Shown: positions 4,874 to 9,608 of the stretch, one piece after another | Layout: each line of letters opens with the position of its first letter | Position numbering within the stretch: position 1 is the stretch's first letter | Assembly (NCBI RefSeq): GCF_002943415.1 | Contig: NZ_PTQZ01000045.1 | Coordinates: 1-9,608, forward strand | Length of the DNA: 9,608 nt | Source: Amnimonas aquatica | Lineage (GTDB): Bacteria; Pseudomonadota; Gammaproteobacteria; Pseudomonadales; Moraxellaceae | Direction: 5' to 3' | Notes under the pieces: generated by a model | The model's database searches: none | Told to the model about the DNA's origin: nothing | Seen by the model: the letters and a program-made list of their open reading frames with translations, nothing else | Translations under genes and position numbers: made by a program

Positions 4874-7708
4874 ATGAGCCCTCGCCCGCCCCTGGTCCTG
4901 GTTGACGGATCGTCCTATCTCTACCGCGCCTATCACGCGCTGCCGCCGCTGACCACGCGCAGCGGCCAGCCCACCGGCGCCATCAAGGGCGTGGTCAACA
5001 TGCTGCGCAGCCTGCTCCGGCAGGTTCGCCCCACCCATGTCGCGGTGGTGTTCGACGCGCCCGGCAAGACCTTCCGCGATGACATCTTTCCCGAATACAA
5101 GGCGCACCGCCCGCCCATGCCGGACGACATGCGGGCGCAGATCGCGCCGCTGCACGCGCTGGTGAAGGCGCTGGGCCTGCCGCTGATCTGCGAGCCCGGC
5201 GTGGAGGCCGACGATGTCATCGGCACACTGGCGCGGCAGGCCGCCGAGGCCGGCTGGCCGGTGCTGGTGTCCACCGGCGACAAGGACCTGGCGCAGCTGG
5301 TCACGCCGCAGATCACGCTGGTCAACACCATGACCAGCGTGGTGCTCGACGAGGCCGGCGTGCTCGGCAAGTTCGGCGTGCGCCCGGACCAGTTCATCGA
5401 CTACCTGATGCTGGTTGGTGACAGCTCCGACGGCATTCCCGGCGTGCCCGGCGTCGGCCCCAAGACCGCCGTGAAGTGGCTGTCCGAGCAGGGTTCGCTG
5501 GCGGCGCTGGTGGCGCAGGCTGACAGCATCAAGGGCAAGACCGGCGAGAAGTTCCGCGATCATCTGCCCATGCTGCCGATGACCCGCGAGCTGGTCACCA
5601 TCAAGTGCGACGTGCCGCTGGCCCAGGCGCCGGCCGATCTGGCCCTGCACGCCGCCGACACCGATGCCCTGCGCGAGCTCTATGCCGAGCTGGATTTCCG
5701 CAGCTGGCTCAACGAACTGACGCAGGCGCCGGCCGGCACCGAGGCTGGCGGTGCCGCCAGCTGGTCGCGCCAGGACGCCGCGCCCGCCTATGCGCTGTCC
5801 GCGCCGCCGGGGCCGGTCGCCACGGACGATGCGGCAGTCACCGATGCCGGCGCCCGGTCCGAACCCGTCGCTGCGGAGGCCGGCGTCGCCGCGCCGGACG
5901 CCGAGCCCACCCGTACCGAGGTCGTGCTCACCAGCGAACAGCTGCAGGCGCTGGTGGCCGAGCTAGGGGCTGCAGATGCCTTCGCGTTCGATACCGAAAC
6001 CGACAGCCTGGACTACCTGAAGGCGCGCCTGGTCGGGCTGTCGTTCGCGGTGCGGCCGGGCCAGGCCTGGTATGTGCCGGTCGGTCACGACTACGCCGGT
6101 GCACCCGAGCAGCTGCCGCTGGCCGATGTGCTGGCGGTGCTGGGGCCGCTGCTGGAGGACGAGGCCCGGCCCAAGATCCTGCAGCACGCCAAGTACGACA
6201 TGCACGTGCTGGAGAACCATGGCATCGGCCTGCGCGGCGTGGTGTTCGACACCATGCTCGCATCCTACGTGCTGGATGCCACCGCCACGCGGCACAACCT
6301 CGGCGATCTGGCGAAGTACTATCTCGATCGTGATTCCATCAGCTTCGAATCCATCGCCGGAAAGGGTGTCAAGCAGCTCACCTTCAACCAGGTCGGCATC
6401 GACCAGGCCGCGCCCTACGCCGGCGAGGATGCCGATCTCACGCTGCGTCTCACCGACCTGTTTTCCCGCGAGCTGCGGGCCGTGCCGGCGCTGGACAGCC
6501 TGTTGCGCGAGCTGGAGCTGCCGGTGCAGCGCGTGCTGCAAAAAATGGAGCGCCACGGCACGCTGATCGACCCGGCGCAGCTGCACAAGCAGTCGCTGAC
6601 GCTGGCCTCGCGCCTGCTATGGCTGGAAAAGCAGGCCTACGAGATCGCCGGCGAGGAGTTCAACCTCGGTTCGCCGAAGCAGCTCGGCGTGATCCTGTTC
6701 GACAAGCTGGGCATTCCCGGCGGCAAGAAGACCGCCACCGGCCAGTATTCGACGGCGGAAGAAGTGCTGGAGCAGCTCGATCATCCGCTGCCGCGCGTGC
6801 TGCTGGAGCATCGCGGCCTGGCCAAGCTGAAGTCGACCTACACCGACAAGCTGCCGGAGATGATCCACGCCGAAACCGGCCGCGTGCACACCTCCTACCA
6901 CCAGGCGGTGGCGGCGACCGGGCGGCTGTCATCGTCCGACCCCAACCTGCAGAACATTCCCATCCGCACCGAAGAGGGCCGGCGTATCCGCCAGGCCTTC
7001 ATCGCGCCGCCGGGGCATGTGCTGCTGGCCGCCGATTACTCGCAGATCGAGCTGCGCATCATGGCGCACCTGTCCGGCGACGAGGGCCTGCTGCGCGCTT
7101 TCCGCAACGGCGAGGACATCCACCGCGCCACCGCCGCCGAGGTGCTGGGCATCGCGCCCGGCGAGGTCACGTCGGAGCAGCGCCGTGCCGCCAAGGCGGT
7201 CAACTTCGGTCTGATCTACGGCATGTCGGCCTTCGGTCTGGCGAAGCAGCTCAACATTTCTCGTGGCGAGGCGCAGGACTACATCGGCCGTTATTTCGCG
7301 CGCTATCCCGGTGTGCAGGAGTACATGGAGCGCACGCGCGAGCAGGCCGCCGAGCAGGGCTACGTCGAGACCCTGTTCGGTCGCCGGCTGATGCTGCGCG
7401 ATATCCGCGCCAGCAAGCCGGTGCTGCGCCAGGCCGCCGAGCGCGCGGCGATCAACGCGCCCATGCAGGGCACGGCTGCGGACATCGTCAAGCGCGCCAT
7501 GCTGCGCGTGGAGCAGGCGCTGGCGGAGGCCGGGCTGAAGGCGGTCATGATCATGCAGGTGCACGACGAACTGGTGCTGGAAGTGCCGGAAGCCGAGGTC
7601 GCCGAGGTCACCGCCCTGCTCAAGCGTGAAATGCCAGCTGCCGCCGAGCTGGCGGTGCCGCTGGAGGTCGAGGTTGGCACCGGCGCCAACTGGGACGAGG
7701 CGCACTGA
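4874..7708 (+). CDS. polA: DNA polymerase I
   Basis: Fills gaps and removes RNA primers in lagging-strand synthesis and repair. The 944 residues hold all three domains. The 5'-nuclease domain (about 1-285) has the metal-binding acids D11, D61, E111, D113/D114, D136/D138 and D183/D186. The 3'-5' exonuclease (about 350-545) is intact: D373, E375, D442, Y515 and D519. The polymerase domain (about 550-944) has motif A with D721 (DYSQIELRIMA), the O-helix R770...K774...F778...Y782, and motif C H897-D898-E899. Phe778 is the equivalent of E. coli F762. The linker between nuclease and exonuclease (about 283-350) is Ala/Pro-rich, low in complexity and poorly conserved. ATG 4874 gives MSPRPPLVLVDGSSYLYRAYH, in step with E. 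coli PolA. No clear Shine-Dalgarno is seen; the start overlaps the stop of an 8-codon ORF. The gene is divergent from zur and convergent with engB. Confidence 0.98.
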   Translation: MSPRPPLVLVDGSSYLYRAYHALPPLTTRSGQPTGAIKGVVNMLRSLLRQVRPTHVAVVFDAPGKTFRDDIFPEYKAHRPPMPDDMRAQIAPLHALVKALGLPLICEPGVEADDVIGTLARQAAEAGWPVLVSTGDKDLAQLVTPQITLVNTMTSVVLDEAGVLGKFGVRPDQFIDYLMLVGDSSDGIPGVPGVGPKTAVKWLSEQGSLAALVAQADSIKGKTGEKFRDHLPMLPMTRELVTIKCDVPLAQAPADLALHAADTDALRELYAELDFRSWLNELTQAPAGTEAGGAASWSRQDAAPAYALSAPPGPVATDDAAVTDAGARSEPVAAEAGVAAPDAEPTRTEVVLTSEQLQALVAELGAADAFAFDTETDSLDYLKARLVGLSFAVRPGQAWYVPVGHDYAGAPEQLPLADVLAVLGPLLEDEARPKILQHAKYDMHVLENHGIGLRGVVFDTMLASYVLDATATRHNLGDLAKYYLDRDSISFESIAGKGVKQLTFNQVGIDQAAPYAGEDADLTLRLTDLFSRELRAVPALDSLLRELELPVQRVLQKMERHGTLIDPAQLHKQSLTLASRLLWLEKQAYEIAGEEFNLGSPKQLGVILFDKLGIPGGKKTATGQYSTAEEVLEQLDHPLPRVLLEHRGLAKLKSTYTDKLPEMIHAETGRVHTSYHQAVAATGRLSSSDPNLQNIPIRTEEGRRIRQAFIAPPGHVLLAADYSQIELRIMAHLSGDEGLLRAFRNGEDIHRATAAEVLGIAPGEVTSEQRRAAKAVNFGLIYGMSAFGLAKQLNISRGEAQDYIGRYFARYPGVQEYMERTREQAAEQGYVETLFGRRLMLRDIRASKPVLRQAAERAAINAPMQGTAADIVKRAMLRVEQALAEAGLKAVMIMQVHDELVLEVPEAEVAEVTALLKREMPAAAELAVPLEVEVGTGANWDEAH

Positions 7709-7758
7709 CCGGCGGGCAGGCGCTGCGATTGCCGTGACGGCTGCAGGGATGGGCGGAT

Positions 7759-7779
7759 GGCGGGGCCTCAGGCCTCGCC
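7759..7779. terminator. GC-rich hairpin between polA and engB; possible bidirectional terminator
   Basis: GGCGGGGCC (7759-7767) pairs with GGCCTCGCC (7771-7779) over 9 bp with one G-U pair and a 3-nt loop. The loop TCA is the reverse complement of the engB stop codon TGA. It sits in the 59-bp convergent gap and extends into engB. Neither strand shows a T tract, so intrinsic termination is uncertain. Confidence 0.35.
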
Positions 7780-8460
7780 TTGCGGTCCGGCCGGCGTTTC
7801 GATGGCGCCCTCGCCGGCGGCCTCTGCCTGCGAGGGCAGCGGCACCGCCAGCCAGTCGGCCAGCTTCAGCGCGGCTTCATCCAGCCCCAGCCGGCTGACG
7901 GCGGAGAACAGCTGGATGCTGGCCTCGAAGTCGAGCTTCTTCAGGTCGCGGCGCACGGCCTGCAGGCTGGTCATGGCCGGGCCGCGGTTGAGCTTGTCGG
8001 CCTTGGTCAGCAGGATATGCACCGCCAGCGGCTGCGGCCGTTCCTGGGCCCAGGCCAGCATGTTGCGGTCGAACGGCGTCAGCGGGTGGCGCACATCCAT
8101 GAGCAGGATCAGTCCGCGCAGGCTCTGGCGCTCGCGCAGGTAGTGCGCGAGGTGCTTCTGCCACTCGATCTTCATCTGCTCCGGCACCTTGGCGTAGCCG
8201 TAGCCGGGCAGGTCGACCAGGCTGCGTTCCTCGTCCAGCGCGAAAAAGTTGATGAGCTGGGTGCGGCCGGGTGTCTTGGAGGCGCGCGCGAGCTGGCGCT
8301 GGCGGGTCAGCGTGTTGATGGCGCTGGACTTGCCGGCGTTGGAGCGGCCGGCGAAGGCGACCTCGAAGCCGATGTCGGGCGGGCACAGCGCCACGGTCGG
8401 GGCGCTGATGCGAAATTGCGCCCGGGCCAGCTGTACCAGCATGTATTCAGCGTCCGTCAT
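7768..8460 (-). CDS. engB: EngB/YihA ribosome-biogenesis GTPase
   Basis: TrmE-Era-EngA-EngB family GTPase (YihA in E. coli, YsxC in Bacillus) needed for assembly of the large ribosomal subunit. The 230 residues show the G motifs in order: G1 GRSNAGKS (38-45), the G2 region TPGRTQ (63-68), G3 DLPG (83-86), G4 TKAD (152-155) and G5 SAV (186-188). [13 protein letters not shown] and [16 protein letters not shown] are near-identical to E. coli YihA. The ATG at 8460 is the only good start; AGG lies 8 nt upstream on the minus strand. The C-terminal tail after about residue 205 ([19 protein letters not shown]) is low in complexity. Its position next to and converging on polA is the same as in E. coli, but without the small-RNA gene between them. 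It is divergent from dsbA. Confidence 0.96.
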   Translation of the reverse strand: MTDAEYMLVQLARAQFRISAPTVALCPPDIGFEVAFAGRSNAGKSSAINTLTRQRQLARASKTPGRTQLINFFALDEERSLVDLPGYGYAKVPEQMKIEWQKHLAHYLRERQSLRGLILLMDVRHPLTPFDRNMLAWAQERPQPLAVHILLTKADKLNRGPAMTSLQAVRRDLKKLDFEASIQLFSAVSRLGLDEAALKLADWLAVPLPSQAEAAGEGAIETPAGPQGEA

Positions 8461-8548
8461 GATGACCGCCTGTCTCTGAGAAGCCGATAGTCTATAGGTC
8501 CGCGCCGTTCATGGGCACTCTCGCGGGCAATGCGGCGCGCGCCGGCAT

Positions 8549-8586
8549 CGCCGGGTGGTGCCAAAGCACCATGCCCGGGCGGTTTT
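8549..8586 (+). terminator. Terminator-like hairpin with T tract in the engB-dsbA gap, no parent gene
   Basis: CCGGG (8551-8555) and TGGTGC (8556-8561) pair with GCACCA (8566-8571) and CCCGG (8574-8578) around a CAAA loop. A 2-nt bulge (TG) and a 1-nt bulge (G8579) are present, and the stem extends by CG/CG (8549-8550 with 8580-8581). TTTT follows at 8583-8586. This is the shape of an intrinsic terminator on the + strand, but no + strand gene lies between 7709 and here. It may end a short untranslated RNA or act in a dsbA leader. Confidence 0.45.
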
Positions 8587-8611
8587 GCCACCACCGGTAA
8601 TCCGCTATCCT
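8585..8611 (+). promoter_or_regulatory. Candidate dsbA promoter (TTGCCA, 15 bp, TATCCT)
   Basis: TTGCCA (8585-8590) matches the -35 consensus at 5 of 6, and TATCCT (8606-8611) matches the -10 at 4 of 6. The 15-bp spacer is short, which lowers the likelihood. It would start transcription near 8618, about 70 nt before the dsbA ATG and just after the hairpin at 8549-8586. Confidence 0.25.
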
Positions 8612-8686
8612 CCGGTATCGTTGATTCCCGCAACAGCGTCCGGAAATGCCGGAACACGCGCCAAGACCCGATAAAAGGACACAGCT

Positions 8687-9298
8687 ATGAAAAAGTGGTT
8701 CGCGCTCTGCCTGCTGGCCATCTGGCCCGGCCTGGCCATGGCCTTCGTTCCCGTCGAGGGCAAGGACTACACGCGCCTCGCCAATCCCGGTCCGGTCGAC
8801 AAGCCCGGCCTGATCGAGGTCCGCGAGTTCTTCTGGTACGGCTGCGGCCATTGCTACAACCTCGAGCCGCATGTCGTGGGCTGGCTGAAGACCAAGCCTG
8901 CCGACGTCAACTTCGTGCGCACGCCGGCGGCCCTGAACGCGGTCTGGGAATCCAATGCGCGCGGCTACTACGTGGCCGAGATGCGCGGTCTGGTGGAGAA
9001 GACCCACGGCCCGCTGTTCGCGGCCATCCACGTCGACAAGCAGCGTCTGCACGACCAGAAGAGCCTGGCGAAGTTCTACAGCCGCTTCGGCATCAGCGAG
9101 AAGGATTTCAACGGCCTCTACAGCTCGTTCCCGATCGAGGGCCAGGTCGCGCGTTCACGCACCCTCGCCATCCGCTACCAGCTCTCCGGCGTCCCGGCCA
9201 TCGTGGTCAACGGCAAGTACCTGGTGCCGGGCGAAGGCGCCCGCACCATCCAGGTCGTCAACGCGCTGATCGCGAAAGAACGCGCCGGCGGCCGCTGA
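8687..9298 (+). CDS. dsbA: Periplasmic thiol:disulfide oxidoreductase DsbA
   Basis: Introduces disulfide bonds into exported proteins and is reoxidised by DsbB. The 203-aa precursor has a Sec signal peptide (MKKWFALCLLAIWPGLAMA) with likely cleavage after Ala19. The thioredoxin-fold active site FFWYGCGHCY has Cys53-Gly-His-Cys56. The cis-proline loop is SGVPAIVVNGKY with Val169-Pro170, as in E. coli DsbA. The helical insertion between them (about 75-155) has normal DsbA length. ATG 8687 is well supported by AAGGA at 8675-8679, 7 nt upstream. The active-site dipeptide is Gly-His instead of the Pro-His of E. coli DsbA. In Pseudomonas, as I recall it, cytochrome c genes lie between engB and dsbA; here they are absent. 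The gene ends at a strong hairpin shared with a convergent regulator. Confidence 0.95.
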   Translation: MKKWFALCLLAIWPGLAMAFVPVEGKDYTRLANPGPVDKPGLIEVREFFWYGCGHCYNLEPHVVGWLKTKPADVNFVRTPAALNAVWESNARGYYVAEMRGLVEKTHGPLFAAIHVDKQRLHDQKSLAKFYSRFGISEKDFNGLYSSFPIEGQVARSRTLAIRYQLSGVPAIVVNGKYLVPGEGARTIQVVNALIAKERAGGR

Positions 9299-9306
9299 TC
9301 ACTGAC

Positions 9307-9337
9307 GGCGGCGCCCGTCAGCGCACGGGTCGCCGCC
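9307..9337. terminator. Bidirectional terminator hairpin between dsbA and the TetR-family gene
   Basis: GGCGGCG-CCCGT (9307-9318) pairs with ACGGG-(T)-CGCCGCC (9325-9337): 12 bp with one bulged T and a 6-nt loop. An alternative 7-bp stem, CTGACGG/CCGTCAG (9302-9321), competes with it. It begins 8 nt after the dsbA stop and ends 6 nt before the stop of the convergent gene. No long T tract on either side. Confidence 0.55.
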
Positions 9338-9343
9338 CTCTCC

Positions 9344-9608
9344 TCACTCCGCCGGCACGGCACCCTTGTCGGGCTGCCAGGCCATGGCGCCCAGCATGAT
9401 CAGCCGCAGCTGCTTGGTGGTGCGGCTGATCTGCTCGTTCTCGTCTTCCCCGTAGGGCAGCGCCAGCAGGTCCAGCGCCAGGTGAATCACGGTGTTGACC
9501 ACCAGGTCGGCGAGCATGACGAGGTCTTCGGCGGGAAAGCGCTGGTAGGCCGGCCACTTGTGCAGGTCCTCGGCCAGCTCGGCGACGAAACGGCGGATTT
9601 CGCCATGG
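9344..9608 (-). CDS. TetR-family transcriptional regulator, FabR-like C-terminal part (partial)
   Basis: An open frame runs on the minus strand from the window edge to TGA at 9346-9344, giving the last 87 residues of a protein whose N-terminus lies beyond 9608. The sequence HGEIRRFVAELAEDL, then ADLVVNTVIHLALDLL, then TTKQLRLIMLGAMAW follows the C-terminal ligand/dimer domain of E. coli FabR (REIQHFIAELADYL ... LQLRMISKGAYYW), the TetR-family repressor of unsaturated fatty acid synthesis genes. The helix-turn-helix that would confirm TetR membership is not in the window, so FabR-like is a similarity call from memory. No fatty-acid gene is in view. It converges on dsbA with a 45-bp gap. Confidence 0.7.
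   Translation of the reverse strand, partial: HGEIRRFVAELAEDLHKWPAYQRFPAEDLVMLADLVVNTVIHLALDLLALPYGEDENEQISRTTKQLRLIMLGAMAWQPDKGAVPAE

Noticed and set aside
4729..4875. Longer zur starting upstream, up to 49 extra codons
   Set aside because: The extra part lies in the regulatory spacer, overlaps the polA start and shows no Zur similarity.
4364..5650. 428-codon minus-strand frame crossing zur, the spacer and the 5' part of polA
   Set aside because: It runs out of frame through zur and antisense to polA's conserved 5'-nuclease domain; no domain recognised.
6619..7629. 336-codon + strand frame within polA
   Set aside because: It is an alternate frame of the polymerase domain; Arg/Ala/Gly-rich, a typical high-GC artefact.
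7780..8490. 236-codon + strand frame opposite engB
   Set aside because: It is antisense to a GTPase with all G motifs; no start signal or domain.
1..9608. tRNA, rRNA, CRISPR, insertion sequence, phage or toxin-antitoxin content
   Set aside because: No such repeats, cloverleaf sequences, transposase motifs or small paired genes were found on either strand.

Overview
This window is very GC-rich chromosomal DNA with strong G/C third-position bias. It most likely comes from a high-GC gammaproteobacterium. The main pointers are YheV (a small gammaproteobacterial zinc-ribbon protein), a Zur with an N-terminal HDH...C motif, and the prlC-yheV and zur-znuC-znuB gene orders, which I recall from Pseudomonas-like genomes. 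The species cannot be named from this stretch. No mobile element, tRNA, rRNA or CRISPR array was seen, and nothing points to horizontal transfer. I find housekeeping genes here, not a new multi-gene system.

Layout, left to right. At 1-48 is the last part of a + strand gene whose C-terminus looks like an outer-membrane beta-barrel strand. It is followed at once by a 16-bp perfect hairpin (54-90). prlC (oligopeptidase A, 117-2171) and yheV (2168-2389) form a tight + strand pair that overlaps by 4 bases. Converging on them is the minus-strand operon zur-znuC-znuB (4728 down to 2440): the zinc-sensing repressor, the ATPase and the permease of the ZnuABC importer, with 4-nt and 8-nt gene overlaps. 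znuA, the periplasmic binding protein, is not present. zur and polA are divergent and share a 145-bp region (4729-4873) holding an AT-rich candidate Zur operator/promoter and several inverted repeats.

polA (DNA polymerase I, 4874-7708) is complete, with 5'-nuclease, proofreading and polymerase active sites intact. It converges on engB (ribosome-assembly GTPase, 7768-8460, minus) across only 59 bp, which leaves no room for the Spot 42/ErsA-type small RNA found near polA in some relatives. engB and dsbA (periplasmic thiol oxidase, 8687-9298, +) are divergent across 226 bp. That gap contains a terminator-like hairpin with a T tract on the + strand that belongs to no visible gene. dsbA ends at a strong hairpin shared with a convergent TetR-family (FabR-like) gene, of which only the C-terminal 87 codons are inside the window.

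The genes fall into functional groups: protein turnover (PrlC), zinc homeostasis (Zur, ZnuC, ZnuB, possibly YheV by zinc binding), DNA replication/repair (PolA), ribosome assembly (EngB), envelope disulfide formation (DsbA) and a regulator. Points worth a second look are the orphan terminator upstream of dsbA, the zur/polA control region, the His-rich insertion in ZnuB, the extra segment in ZnuC, and the CGHC active site in DsbA.
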